Assembly: GCA_023457935.1 (NCBI GenBank)
Contig: JAEXBA010000008.1
Coordinates: 24,581 to 88,580 of the forward strand
DNA length: 64,000 bases
Reading direction: 5' to 3'
DNA from: Bacteroidota bacterium
Lineage (GTDB): Bacteria > Bacteroidota > Bacteroidia > Flavobacteriales > Weeksellaceae
A model generated the notes under the pieces. It saw only the letters and a list, made by a program, of their open reading frames with translations, was not told where the DNA came from and made no database searches. Every line of letters begins with the position of its first letter. Positions within the stretch are counted from its first letter, which is position 1. Shown here piece after piece: positions 17,118 to 26,400 of the stretch. The position numbers and the translations under genes are program-made.

Positions 17118-19775
17118 ATGAAATACCTAAAACTCTCCGGTCTTGAACCTTTGGTGATCACGCCGGAATCCAACTTTATCAATGTTGGTGAAAGAACCAA
17201 CGTTGCAGGATCCAAAAAATTCCTCCGTTTAATAAAAGAAGAAAAATTTTCTGAAGCGCTTGATATTGCGCGGCATCAGGTTGAAGGCGGCGCTCAGATT
17301 CTCGATGTTAATTTTGATGACGGTTTGCTGGACGGAAAATACTGCATGGTAAAATTCCTCAATCTGATTGCTTCAGAACCGGATATTGCAAGGATTCCGA
17401 TTATGATTGATTCCTCCAAATGGGAAATTCTGGAAGCCGGACTTCAGGTTGTTCAGGGAAAATGTGTGGTAAACTCCATCAGTTTGAAAGAAGGCGAAGA
17501 AGAGTTTATTCAACACGCAAAAATCATCAAACGTTACGGCGCAGCTGCAATTGTGATGGCTTTTGATGAGGTTGGACAAGCCGATAATCTGGAAAGAAGA
17601 ATTGAAATCGCGAAACGTTCTTACGATATTCTGGTGAATAAAGTCGGTTTTCCTTCGGAAGATATTATTTTCGATCTGAATATTTTTCCCGTTGCAACCG
17701 GAATGGAAGAACACCGCAGAAATGCCCTCGATTTCATCGAAGGAACAAAATGGGTTCGCGAAAATCTGCCGAATGTTTCGGTTTCCGGTGGTGTTTCCAA
17801 TGTTTCTTTTTCGTTCCGTGGCAATGATTCTGTGCGTGAAGCGATGCATTCCGTTTTTCTGTATCACGCCATCAAAGCCGGAATGAATATGGGAATTGTA
17901 AATCCGGCCATGCTCGAAGTGTACGACGAAATTCCGAAAGATTTACTGGAACTGGTGGAAGATGTGATGCTTGATCGGCGCGATGATGCAACTGAACGTC
18001 TTCTGGATTATTCTGAAAAACATAAATCCGTCAAAAAAGAAATTGTTGAAGAACTTGAATGGCGCAAAAATCCTTTGCTGGACAGAATTACACACGCCTT
18101 GGTAAAAGGAATCGACCGTTTTATTGAGGAAGATGTTGAAGAAGCCAGAACAACTGTGAACCGTCCGTTAGAGGTTATTGAAGGACATTTAATGACCGGA
18201 ATGGGCGTTGTCGGCGATCTTTTTGGAAGTGGAAAAATGTTTCTTCCGCAGGTGGTGAAATCGGCGAGAGTAATGAAAAAAGCTGTTGCGTATCTGCAGC
18301 CGTTTATTGAAGCTGAGAAAGATTCCACCCAAAAATCCAACGGGAGAATTCTGATGGCAACGGTAAAAGGCGATGTTCACGATATCGGAAAAAATATTGT
18401 GAGTGTGGTTTTGGGCTGCAACAATTACGAAATTGTGGATTTGGGAGTGATGGTTCCGGCTGAAAAAATTATTCAGGCCGCGATTGATGAAAATGTGGAT
18501 GTCATCGGTTTAAGCGGTTTAATTACGCCGAGTCTGGATGAAATGGTTCACATTGCCGACGAACTTCAGCGTAAAAATCTGGATTTTCCTTTGATGATTG
18601 GCGGCGCAACCACTTCAAAAGCACACACTGCAGTTAAAATTGATCCGAAATACCGAAATTCTGTCGTTCACGTAAATGATGCTTCAAGAGCGGTTGGTGT
18701 CGTAAGTTCTTTACTGAGTGGAAAAAAAGTGGAATTCAAGACTAATCTGAAAACTGAATATGCCGATTTCCGTGAGAAATTTCTGAACCGACAAACTGAA
18801 AAAGAATACGTTTCCATTCAGGAAGCGCGTGAAAATAAATTCAGAATCGACTGGCAGAACGAAGAAATATTCAAACCGAATTTTTTAGGCGTGAAGGTTA
18901 TTGAAGACCAGAATCTCGAAGATTTACTGCCTTTTATCGATTGGTCGCCGTTTTTCAGAAGCTGGGATCTGCACGGAAAATTTCCTAAAATTCTGGAAGA
19001 TGAATTGGTTGGAGAACACGCAAAAGAACTCTACGACGATGCGCAGAAAATGCTGCAGAAACTTATCAGCGAGAAACTGTTGACTGCAAAAGCGGTGTTT
19101 GGAATTTTCCCTGCAAACGCTGATGAAAACGATGATATTCTCGTGAAAAATGAAGTGGGAGAAACGGTTAAGTTTCATACTCTTCGTCAACAGCTGAAAA
19201 AATCGGAAGGAAAGGAATATTTGTCACTTTCGGATTTTATCGCTCCGGAAAACTCAGGAAAGGAAGATTATATCGGAAGTTTCTGCGTTACCGCCGGTTT
19301 CGGAACCGAAGAGCTCGCGAAAAAATATTACGATGAACACGATGATTATTCAGCAATTATGGTGAAAGCACTTGCAGACCGTTGTGCAGAAGCGTATGCT
19401 GAATTTCTTCATCATAAAATCCGGACTGATTTCTGGGGTTATGCTTCGGATGAAAATCTTAAAAATGATGATTTGATTGCGGAAAAATATTTGGGAATCC
19501 GTCCCGCTCCAGGTTATCCTGCATGTCCCGATCATCTTGAAAAACAAACTATCTGGAAATTACTGAACGTCAAAGAAAATATTGGAGTGGAACTCACCGA
19601 AAGTCTGGCTATGTTTCCGACCGCTTCTGTTTCCGGTTATTATTTTGCCAATCCGAAAGCCAAATATTTCGGCGTCGGCAAAATCACCGACGACCAACTT
19701 CAGGATTACGCCAACCGCAAAAATGTTGATGTAGAATTTGCCAGAAAATGGCTTTCTCCAAACTTAGCCGATTAA
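17118..19775 (+). CDS. metH: Methionine synthase, pterin- and B12-binding and activation part (split MetH)
   Basis: The 885-residue protein begins directly with the methyltetrahydrofolate (pterin) domain, [15 protein letters not shown] near residue 21. Next come the cap helices and the B12-binding Rossmann domain with [12 protein letters not shown] (axial His421) and [13 protein letters not shown], and the activation domain with [12 protein letters not shown] near residue 795 and [14 protein letters not shown]. It lacks the homocysteine domain, which is encoded at 14939. Combined with that protein it makes a complete MetH of about 1220 residues. The gene is 6 bases downstream of the desaturase. 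Confidence 0.95.
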   Translation: MKYLKLSGLEPLVITPESNFINVGERTNVAGSKKFLRLIKEEKFSEALDIARHQVEGGAQILDVNFDDGLLDGKYCMVKFLNLIASEPDIARIPIMIDSSKWEILEAGLQVVQGKCVVNSISLKEGEEEFIQHAKIIKRYGAAAIVMAFDEVGQADNLERRIEIAKRSYDILVNKVGFPSEDIIFDLNIFPVATGMEEHRRNALDFIEGTKWVRENLPNVSVSGGVSNVSFSFRGNDSVREAMHSVFLYHAIKAGMNMGIVNPAMLEVYDEIPKDLLELVEDVMLDRRDDATERLLDYSEKHKSVKKEIVEELEWRKNPLLDRITHALVKGIDRFIEEDVEEARTTVNRPLEVIEGHLMTGMGVVGDLFGSGKMFLPQVVKSARVMKKAVAYLQPFIEAEKDSTQKSNGRILMATVKGDVHDIGKNIVSVVLGCNNYEIVDLGVMVPAEKIIQAAIDENVDVIGLSGLITPSLDEMVHIADELQRKNLDFPLMIGGATTSKAHTAVKIDPKYRNSVVHVNDASRAVGVVSSLLSGKKVEFKTNLKTEYADFREKFLNRQTEKEYVSIQEARENKFRIDWQNEEIFKPNFLGVKVIEDQNLEDLLPFIDWSPFFRSWDLHGKFPKILEDELVGEHAKELYDDAQKMLQKLISEKLLTAKAVFGIFPANADENDDILVKNEVGETVKFHTLRQQLKKSEGKEYLSLSDFIAPENSGKEDYIGSFCVTAGFGTEELAKKYYDEHDDYSAIMVKALADRCAEAYAEFLHHKIRTDFWGYASDENLKNDDLIAEKYLGIRPAPGYPACPDHLEKQTIWKLLNVKENIGVELTESLAMFPTASVSGYYFANPKAKYFGVGKITDDQLQDYANRKNVDVEFARKWLSPNLAD

Positions 19776-19785
19776 TAAAACTATA

Positions 19786-19820
19786 ATCTGAAATCTGATG
19801 TCTGAAATCTGACATCTCAT
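19786..19820. repeat. Heptamer repeat array, copy 1
   Basis: Five consecutive 7-base units: ATCTGAA, ATCTGAT, GTCTGAA, ATCTGAC, ATCTCAT (consensus RTCTGAN). The array lies between the metH and metF genes, 6 bases before the metF start. Related arrays occur at 52526-52560 and 62720-62747. Confidence 0.7.
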
Positions 19821-19826
19821 TATAAA

Positions 19827-20783
19827 ATGAAAATCACTGATCACATAAAAAACGCCAACGGCAAAGCTTTGTTTTCGCTCGAAGTAATTCCGCCCACAAA
19901 AGGAACCGGAATTGAAGATTTATATAAAAACATTGATCCTTTGATGGAGTTCAAGCCGCCGTTTATTGATGTGACGACTTCGCGCGAAGAATACGTTTAC
20001 ATCGAAAAAGGAAACGGTTTGATGGAAAGAAAAATCACAAGAATGCGTCCCGGAACTTTAGGAATTTGTGCTTCCATTCAGCATAAATACGATGTTGATA
20101 CCGTTCCTCACGTTTTGTGCGGAGGTTTTTCAAAGGAAGAAACCGAATATCTTCTGGTCGACTGTCTTTATCTCGGAATTGATAATGTGATGGCGCTTCG
20201 CGGTGATGCGATGAAAGGTCAGAACCAATTTGTGCCAACTGAAGGCGGACATCATTTTGCTGTTGATTTGGTAGAACATATAAATGATATCGGACGCGGA
20301 AAATATTTAACCGATGAAAAGCGCTGTGATGAGGACAATAAATTCTGCATTGGTGTTGCCGGTTATCCTGAAAAGCATATTGAAGCACCTTCCATGAAGT
20401 ACGATCTGCAGAAACTGAAAGCAAAAGTAGAAGCCGGAGCGGATTATGTGGTAACGCAAATGTTTTTTGACAACAAAAAATTCTTTGAATTCGTTAAAGA
20501 AGCAAGAAACGCAGGAATTGATGTTCCGATTATTCCGGGTATCAAGCCGATTGCCACAAAAGGCCATCTTTCAATGCTGCCGAAAACGTTTAAAATTGAT
20601 TTGCCCGAAGAGCTGATTTCCGAAATTACAAAAGCAAAAGACAATGCCGCAGTAAAACAGATTGGTGTAGAATGGGCGATACAGCAGTGTAAGGAACTTC
20701 TGGATTTCGGTGTTCCGGTGCTGCATTTTTACTCGATGGGGAAAAGCGATAATATTAAGAAAGTTGCAGCTGAACTTTTTTGA
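19827..20783 (+). CDS. metF: 5,10-methylenetetrahydrofolate reductase
   Basis: The 318-residue protein is a full-length bacterial MetF TIM barrel. It shows LFSLEVIPPTKGTG (catalytic Glu near residue 19), FIDVTTSREE, NVMALRGDA near residue 126, AGADYVVTQMFFDN near 208 and PIIPGIKPI near 237. It reduces methylene-THF to the methyl-THF used by MetH and is FAD dependent. It is the last gene of the methionine block; a 51-base spacer holding a heptamer repeat separates it from metH. Confidence 0.95.
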   Translation: MKITDHIKNANGKALFSLEVIPPTKGTGIEDLYKNIDPLMEFKPPFIDVTTSREEYVYIEKGNGLMERKITRMRPGTLGICASIQHKYDVDTVPHVLCGGFSKEETEYLLVDCLYLGIDNVMALRGDAMKGQNQFVPTEGGHHFAVDLVEHINDIGRGKYLTDEKRCDEDNKFCIGVAGYPEKHIEAPSMKYDLQKLKAKVEAGADYVVTQMFFDNKKFFEFVKEARNAGIDVPIIPGIKPIATKGHLSMLPKTFKIDLPEELISEITKAKDNAAVKQIGVEWAIQQCKELLDFGVPVLHFYSMGKSDNIKKVAAELF

Positions 20784-20790
20784 TAATGTG

Positions 20791-20817
20791 GACTTTCGGT
20801 AGAAAAAGTCAGTTTTT
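20791..20817 (+). terminator. Probable weak intrinsic terminator after metF
   Basis: A 6-bp stem GACTTT/AAAGTC with an 8-base loop is followed by AGTTTTT. It lies just after the metF stop and in front of the end of the convergent secreted-protein gene. Confidence 0.4.
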
Positions 20818-20828
20818 AATAAATATAT

Positions 20829-21494
20829 TTATAACTGATCAAGGAAAATACTCAGACGCTTCACATCAGCTTTTTCGGTAAATTTCAAAGAGTTTTTCTT
20901 CAGGTATTTGCTTATTTCAGTTTTTTTGTCGGGAAACAGTTCAATAAGCTTTTTCTTGTTTTTCGGAAACTCACTGAAGATATTGTCCTTTCTGATATAG
21001 AAACTGTCCGGAAGATTGATGAATTTCGCCGGTTTTACATTTACATATCCGTTTTTTGGCGGTTCATATTCGTGAAATTTGCTCGCAACTTTTCTGTAAG
21101 TCTGAATATTTTTTCCTTCATGAACATTAAAATAATAGTAATTTCCGATAAGCTCTATCTTATCGTTAAATTCCTTGAACTCAACACTTTGATACTGATT
21201 TATTTTTGGAAGAATCATGATGTTTCCGTTTCTCAGGAATTCAAACCGGTCATTAAAGCGGTCATAGCGCATCATGATCTGTTCAGGATTTCCGGCAATA
21301 TTTGCAGGGTGAAAATCTTTCCGCAGGTAAGGTGTTCCCTCAATGTGGGCGTTTCCGTCTTTCAGCACAGATTTAAAAAACTGATCCGCCAGTATCTTAT
21401 CGCCTGTATAGTTTCCTGTGGATGATATATCGGGTGTCTGGCTAAAAGCCAGAAAACTGAAAATAGCAAAACTGAATGTCAAAAATTTCTTCAT
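20829..21494 (-). CDS. Secreted protein of unknown function
   Basis: The 221-residue protein has a clear signal peptide (KKFLTFSFAIFSFLAFSQ). The mature part is basic and rich in Lys, Phe and Tyr, with many short beta-like segments in the first 130 residues (NGNIMILPKINQYQSVEF) and a Lys-rich helical C-terminus (SEFPKNKKKLIELFPDKKTE). I do not recognise the family; proteins of this shape are widespread in Flavobacteriia without an assigned role. It is downstream of the GNAT-like gene on the same strand, 33 bases apart, so the two may be cotranscribed. Confidence 0.65.
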   Translation of the reverse strand: MKKFLTFSFAIFSFLAFSQTPDISSTGNYTGDKILADQFFKSVLKDGNAHIEGTPYLRKDFHPANIAGNPEQIMMRYDRFNDRFEFLRNGNIMILPKINQYQSVEFKEFNDKIELIGNYYYFNVHEGKNIQTYRKVASKFHEYEPPKNGYVNVKPAKFINLPDSFYIRKDNIFSEFPKNKKKLIELFPDKKTEISKYLKKNSLKFTEKADVKRLSIFLDQL

Positions 21495-21527
21495 CGGATT
21501 TTTCTTAAAATGATAATTAATTTGAAA

Positions 21528-22682
21528 TCAGAGTATTGGATGTCTCTCAAACTCTTTATTCCTGTCAAATAAATAACGGTAAGTTGACAGTTTTCTTGTA
21601 ACTGTAGTATCCAGATTTTCAGCAATTTTCATCATTTTCGGATTGAAATCACCAATCCACTGGAGTTCGGTTACCTGAAAATCGGTATGTTTCCGCAGAT
21701 GTTTTGTTCCTTCCCAAATCATGAATCCGTCGATTCCGGTTCTTTGCCATTCCGGGACAACGCCGAAAACAATCCCGACCATTTTGGTATTTTTTCTGAA
21801 CTTTTTCACCCACAGAAACTTCAGTTTTTGCAAAAGACCAAATTTTCCATCCAGATATTTAAACCACTGGTTCAGATCCGGAATGTTAATCCACATGGCA
21901 ATCGGTTTGTCATGTTCATATACGAACCATGAAATATGCTCGTTAATCACAGGTTTCATGCTTTTGAACATCTTCAGCGTTTTGGCATATTCCATTTCCT
22001 TTCCGCCGCCATGGCTTGCCCAGGCTTTGTTGTAAATTTCAGTAAAATCTTTTGCAAACTTTTCCAGCTGATTTTTTTTCATCGGTTTGGCAGTAATTGC
22101 AGGATTCTTGGAATGCTTTGAATGCATCACCGTGAAAACGCGTGACACATCACCGTGTACAGGACGTGTATAACAGAGTTGGTTGAAATAAATCTGGAAG
22201 CCGTAATTTTCAAAAAGATCTTTATAATAGGGCAGATTGTAGTTCATGCCGTACAGCGGTTCATCGTATCCTTCAGTTACAATTCCCCAAAACTTATCGC
22301 GTTCACCAAAGTTGATGGAACCGTCCATGGCTTCCATTCCTCTTTCCTGAAGCCAGTTCCTGCAGAAATCAAAAATAAAATTGGCAGTTTCCTGATCGTT
22401 GATACAGTCGAAAAAACCAATGCCGCCGGTGGGCTGTTCCATTTTATACCTTCTGTTCACAAAAACAGCAACTTTTCCGACGGTCTTGCCGCTGGAGTCT
22501 TCAAAAATATACCGTTCGCATTCACCGTTTTTAAAATTCTTGTTTTTTGAAGCATCAAAAACAGCTTCAATATCCTTGTCCAGAGGCCGGATATAGTTTC
22601 TGTCGTTTTTATAAAGTCTTGCCGGAAATTCAAGAAATTCCTTTCCTGTTGCGGCATCATCAACTTTTATTTTCTTCAGCAT
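21528..22682 (-). CDS. GNAT-fold protein resembling the YghO family
   Basis: The 384-residue protein has the sequence character of large cytosolic GNAT-like proteins such as E. coli YghO: an N-terminal FLEFPARLYKNDRNYIRPL segment near residue 17, GRVAVFVNRR-like strand, GFFDCINDQETANFIFDFC near residue 88, and a C-terminal acetyltransferase-like part (GIVFGVVPEWQRTGIDGFM near residue 301). The acyl-CoA loop is recognisable but not canonical. Substrate unknown. Its start overlaps the end of the small membrane protein gene upstream by 23 bases, which indicates one transcript. Confidence 0.65.
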   Translation of the reverse strand: MLKKIKVDDAATGKEFLEFPARLYKNDRNYIRPLDKDIEAVFDASKNKNFKNGECERYIFEDSSGKTVGKVAVFVNRRYKMEQPTGGIGFFDCINDQETANFIFDFCRNWLQERGMEAMDGSINFGERDKFWGIVTEGYDEPLYGMNYNLPYYKDLFENYGFQIYFNQLCYTRPVHGDVSRVFTVMHSKHSKNPAITAKPMKKNQLEKFAKDFTEIYNKAWASHGGGKEMEYAKTLKMFKSMKPVINEHISWFVYEHDKPIAMWINIPDLNQWFKYLDGKFGLLQKLKFLWVKKFRKNTKMVGIVFGVVPEWQRTGIDGFMIWEGTKHLRKHTDFQVTELQWIGDFNPKMMKIAENLDTTVTRKLSTYRYLFDRNKEFERHPIL

Positions 22683-22884
22683 TTTTCTTTTTTCTCAATT
22701 TTTTTTGGGGACTTAACCAGGACAGCAGGCAAAAAACTGCGCTGAACAGGAGCGACTGTATGGTAGCAAGTCTTACGCTTTCTTCCAGCGGCATTTTCTC
22801 ACTGAAATATTTGAAGCCAAATACTAGCACAAAGCATATTAGAAAGATGAGGGCAAACTGCCTGATGATGATTTTTCTGTCCAT
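22660..22884 (-). CDS. Small two-span membrane protein
   Basis: The 74-residue protein has two hydrophobic helices (FALIFLICFVLVFGFKYF and SLLFSAVFCLLSWL) and a very basic tail (KKLRKKKNAEENK). The overlap of 23 bases with the following GNAT-like gene and a promoter-like element upstream support translation. Function unknown. Confidence 0.6.
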   Translation of the reverse strand: MDRKIIIRQFALIFLICFVLVFGFKYFSEKMPLEESVRLATIQSLLFSAVFCLLSWLSPQKKLRKKKNAEENKS

Positions 22885-22897
22885 GTTAATTCTGAAA

Positions 22898-22929
22898 CTA
22901 AGATAGTATTCCTGCAGTTTCTTTACAAA
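22898..22929 (-). promoter_or_regulatory. Promoter-like element for the small membrane protein/GNAT pair
   Basis: Read on the minus strand, TTTG (22929-22926) is followed after 20 bases by TATCTTAG (22905-22898), close to the flavobacterial TTTG-N19-TAnnTTTG form. It lies 14 bases before the start codon at 22884. Confidence 0.45.
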
Positions 22930-22959
22930 TCAGAAAGTCGAAATCTTTGTAAAATTGCT

Positions 22960-22967
22960 TATTTTTG
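22960..22967 (+). promoter_or_regulatory. -7 promoter element of folE
   Basis: TATTTTTG fits the TAnnTTTG element and ends 17 bases before the folE ATG at 22985. No TTTG is seen at the expected -33 distance. Confidence 0.4.
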
Positions 22968-22984
22968 CAGTTACACAGATTATT

Positions 22985-23650
22985 ATGGACAATTTTGCCG
23001 ATAACGACGACGATATTTTCACAGGTAAGGAACATACCCCGATTCGCCCTGACGCTTTTCAGATGAAACCCGATGAAAAAATTCAGAAAATTGAAGGTCT
23101 TTTTGCAGAGATTATGCATACTTTGGGACTGGATATGACGGATGATTCGCTGAAGGATTCACCAAAGCGCGTTGCGAAAATGTATGTGAACGAAATTTTT
23201 GGCGGACTGCTGCCGGAAAACAAACCCGGAATTTCCACGTTCTCCAATAAGTATAAATACCGCCAGATGCTGGTGGAAAAAGATATTACGGTGTATTCTT
23301 TCTGTGAGCATCATTTTCTGCCGATTATTGGAAAAGCGCATGTTGCCTATATTTCAAACGGTGAAGTGATTGGGCTTTCAAAAATCAACAGGATTGTGGA
23401 TTATTACGCGAAAAGGCCTCAAGTTCAGGAACGGTTGACGATGCAGATTGTGGATGCACTGAAAGAAGCGCTCGGAACGAAAGATGTTGCCTGTATCATC
23501 GATGCAAAACACCTTTGTGTAAACTGCCGCGGAATTAAAGATACAGCAAGCTCAACCATTACAGCAGAATTAAGCGGAATTTTCAGAACCAATCCGATTA
23601 CGCGTCAGGAATTCCTTCATTATGTAGGAAGCCACGCAAAGTTCGATTAG
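22985..23650 (+). CDS. folE: GTP cyclohydrolase I
   Basis: I start at ATG 22985 (221 residues); the open frame extends ten codons further, but that region overlaps the -7 promoter element. The T-fold enzyme motifs are all present: YSFCEHHFLPIIGKAHVAYI with zinc ligands Cys and His, GLSKINRIVDYYAKRPQVQE, and LCVNCRGIKDTASST with the third zinc ligand. It opens the GTP ring to make dihydroneopterin triphosphate, the first step to folate or other pterins. It precedes cysS by 56 bases on the same strand. Confidence 0.96.
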   Translation: MDNFADNDDDIFTGKEHTPIRPDAFQMKPDEKIQKIEGLFAEIMHTLGLDMTDDSLKDSPKRVAKMYVNEIFGGLLPENKPGISTFSNKYKYRQMLVEKDITVYSFCEHHFLPIIGKAHVAYISNGEVIGLSKINRIVDYYAKRPQVQERLTMQIVDALKEALGTKDVACIIDAKHLCVNCRGIKDTASSTITAELSGIFRTNPITRQEFLHYVGSHAKFD

Positions 23651-23706
23651 ATTCACAAATATTGTAATCATCAGAAATCGTCTGCTTCAAACTAGAAATT
23701 TAAACG

Positions 23707-25167
23707 ATGAATCTTAAAATATACAACTCGCTTTCCGGCGAAAAAGAAGAATTCAAACCCATTCTGGAGAACAATGTCGGGATGTATGTCTGCGGGCCAA
23801 CGGTTTACAGTAATGTTCATTTGGGCAATGTAAGGACATTCATGTCTTTCGATTTTATCTACCGCACACTGGTTTTTCTGGGCTATAAAGTTCGTTACGT
23901 GAGAAATATAACCGACGCCGGGCATTTAACTGATGACGGAGATGTGAACAATGACCGTTTTGTGAAGCAGTCGCGTCTGGAAAAACTGGAGCCCATGGAA
24001 ATTGTACAGAAATACACAGTGGATTTCCACAAGGTTCTGGAAATGTTTAATCTTCTTCCTCCAACGATAGAACCTACGGCAACCGGCCATATTCTTGAAC
24101 AGATTGAGCTTACACAGAAACTCATAGACACAGGCTTTGCCTACGAGAGCAACGGCTCTGTTTATTTCGACGTGCTGGAATACAATAAGCGCGGTTTGAA
24201 TTATGGCGAACTTTCCCGAAGAAATATTGAAGAGCTTTTCGCCAATACTCGTGATCTGGACGGACAGAATGAAAAGAAAAATCCACAGGATTTCGCATTG
24301 TGGAAAGCAGCTTCCCCTGCACACATTATGCGCTGGAATTCTCCTTGGGGCGCAGGTTTTCCGGGATGGCATCTGGAATGTACAGCCATGTCAACTAAAT
24401 ATTTAGGTGAGAATTTTGATATTCACGGTGGCGGTATGGATCTTAAGTTTCCGCATCACGAATGTGAAGTTGCACAGGGAAAAGCCTGCAACGGAACTTC
24501 ACCGGTAAACTACTGGATGCACGCCAATATGCTGACGATGAACGGACAGCGGATGTCAAAATCTACCGGAAATTATATTTTGCCAATGCAGTTGGTGAAC
24601 GGTGAAAATGATTTTTTTGAGAAACCTTTTCATCCTACGGTTGTAAGGTTCTGCTTTATGCAGGCGCATTACAGAAGTGTTCTGGATATTTCCAATGATG
24701 CAATGGTGGCTTCGGAAAAAGGTTATCAGCGGCTGATGGAAGCAATGAAAGTACTAGGAACTCTTGAAGCTAAGAATGAAACTTCATTCGCTTTGGCCGA
24801 ATGGAAAACAAAATGTCTTGATGCTCTTACGGATGATTTTAATTCCCCGATTCTGATTTCACATCTTTTTGAGGCCGTTAAAACTGTTTTTGCCATTAAA
24901 GACGGTAAAGAAACCATTTCTGCAGAGGATCTTAAAGATTTTTCCCAAACGCTGAACGGTTTTGTTTACGACGTTCTGGGATTACAGAATATTGAAGAAA
25001 ATGGCGGTGAAAAGCTTGATCAGACTCTGCAGGTTCTCATTGAACTCCGAAACCAGGCCAGAAAATCCAAAAATTTTGAACTTTCTGATCAGATTCGTGA
25101 TAAACTGCTTGAACAGGGCATAGAACTGAAAGACGGAAGGGAAGGAACCACCTACCAGATCAGTTAA
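23707..25167 (+). CDS. cysS: Cysteinyl-tRNA synthetase
   Basis: The 486-residue class I synthetase has the expected order: zinc ligand and [13 protein letters not shown] (HIGH equivalent HLGN at residues 38-41), [10 protein letters not shown] with the second zinc ligands, [15 protein letters not shown], and KMSKS as RMSKS near residue 282. A DALR-like helical end follows ([17 protein letters not shown]). It charges tRNA-Cys. Length is normal. A strong bidirectional terminator lies immediately after the stop. Confidence 0.97.
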   Translation: MNLKIYNSLSGEKEEFKPILENNVGMYVCGPTVYSNVHLGNVRTFMSFDFIYRTLVFLGYKVRYVRNITDAGHLTDDGDVNNDRFVKQSRLEKLEPMEIVQKYTVDFHKVLEMFNLLPPTIEPTATGHILEQIELTQKLIDTGFAYESNGSVYFDVLEYNKRGLNYGELSRRNIEELFANTRDLDGQNEKKNPQDFALWKAASPAHIMRWNSPWGAGFPGWHLECTAMSTKYLGENFDIHGGGMDLKFPHHECEVAQGKACNGTSPVNYWMHANMLTMNGQRMSKSTGNYILPMQLVNGENDFFEKPFHPTVVRFCFMQAHYRSVLDISNDAMVASEKGYQRLMEAMKVLGTLEAKNETSFALAEWKTKCLDALTDDFNSPILISHLFEAVKTVFAIKDGKETISAEDLKDFSQTLNGFVYDVLGLQNIEENGGEKLDQTLQVLIELRNQARKSKNFELSDQIRDKLLEQGIELKDGREGTTYQIS

Positions 25168-25172
25168 AAAGT

Positions 25173-25206
25173 AAAGCGGAATCTATTTGAGATTCCGCTT
25201 TTTATT
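25173..25206. terminator. Bidirectional intrinsic terminator
   Basis: A perfect 11-bp stem AAAGCGGAATC/GATTCCGCTTT with a 7-base loop. It is flanked by T-rich sequence on the + side and A-rich sequence on the other side, so it can end both cysS and the convergent zinc-ribbon gene. Confidence 0.85.
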
Positions 25207-26258
25207 TATTCGCTCTTCAGCAATTGATCAAGGAACTTCAGATCTGATGCTTTCACTTTCCGGATGTACAGTTCCAGAAAACGCACATTCTGGTCAAACA
25301 TATTTTCTTCATTCGGATCGCCTTTAAATTCACGCGGAAATTCCTCAAGCAAAATCTCATTGGCTCTCTGCCAGTCCAGATCGTTGTGAAACAGCAGCCG
25401 CCATTTCTCTGAACTTTGGCTGTTCACCTGATATCCGTTCGCAGCGAAAACGACAGGTCCATTTACATCTTCTCTTACAAAAGGCACTTTTTCCTCATCA
25501 GCAATTCTGAACTTCTCCATTTCAAAAGTTAGGTACTGCAGAACACGCTGACGCAATTCTTCATCGGTTTGCGGTTTAACGGCCTTTTTTCTCCATAGGT
25601 TCTTTTCTGCGCGGTAGATTTCGTCAAACTTTTCAAGGTCTGCTTTCTTTGTAAAACGGTAACGGTCGCCAAGATGGTTCTGCAGCGGTATTTCAATAAT
25701 CTGGCTTTTGGGAATTTCATTTTCTACACCAAAAAGAGGAATTTTTACAGCGTTTTCTTCAATTTCGTACTTGCCGAATGCAATGGTATCATAACCTACA
25801 GCGGTGAACTGCTGATCATCATAAAAATACAGAGCGTAAACATTGTAGGTGTCTTCCCATCTGCCGGACAGTTTTTTCTCTGCCGGCTGTAGGATTGTGA
25901 AAACTGATGATGCCATTTTGAAAATCAGAAAATATCCGGTTATAAAAAGTGCGGAAACAGCAAGAATTGTCGGCAGTTTATGGTAAAACGGAATATTTGT
26001 CTCGTTCCAGTAATCCACAATCTTTTTTGGAAGATTCTCAGACTGGTCGGTTATTTTTGTTCGCGTTCCACAGTTTTTGCATCGCATATAACCTTCTTTT
26101 TTGCGGCTCCACCAGTGCAGCGGAAGAAAAATACCCAGTACAAAACTGCTGCAGTAAATAATTAGCTGATGCTCTGTGTTCTGCTTGCAGTGCTCACATT
26201 TAATATCCCTGATCTGTGTGTCTAAAAGCTCCGTGTGACGGTTGCCGCCGTATATCAT
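25206..26258 (-). CDS. Zinc-ribbon and membrane-spanning protein
   Basis: The 350-residue protein begins with a zinc-ribbon pattern, two CxxC pairs at Cys21/Cys24 and Cys60/Cys63 (CEHC and CKNC), flanking a hydrophobic hairpin (IIYCSSFVLGIFLPLHWW). A second hydrophobic helix lies near residue 98 (LAVSALFITGYFLIF). The C-terminal two thirds are soluble, with a beta-rich section (GRWEDTYNVYALYFYDDQQF) and a helical, charged end. I do not know its function. It is a single gene, convergent with cysS. Confidence 0.65.
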   Translation of the reverse strand: MIYGGNRHTELLDTQIRDIKCEHCKQNTEHQLIIYCSSFVLGIFLPLHWWSRKKEGYMRCKNCGTRTKITDQSENLPKKIVDYWNETNIPFYHKLPTILAVSALFITGYFLIFKMASSVFTILQPAEKKLSGRWEDTYNVYALYFYDDQQFTAVGYDTIAFGKYEIEENAVKIPLFGVENEIPKSQIIEIPLQNHLGDRYRFTKKADLEKFDEIYRAEKNLWRKKAVKPQTDEELRQRVLQYLTFEMEKFRIADEEKVPFVREDVNGPVVFAANGYQVNSQSSEKWRLLFHNDLDWQRANEILLEEFPREFKGDPNEENMFDQNVRFLELYIRKVKASDLKFLDQLLKSE

Positions 26259-26400
26259 AGTTTGTTTTTGCGTAAAAATACAGCTTTTCTTTTTTTTAGC
26301 TTTGATTTTAAATAGGCAATAAATCCGAAGAGTGTTTTTGAATTGGTTTTTTGTGTAACTTAGTCATTCCCAAACACATTACAACCAAAAACTTTACAGT

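Noticed and set aside
14939..19775. Frameshifted or broken metH
   Set aside because: The two parts are intact, end at domain boundaries, and are separated by a whole desaturase gene, so this is a natural split and not a pseudogene.
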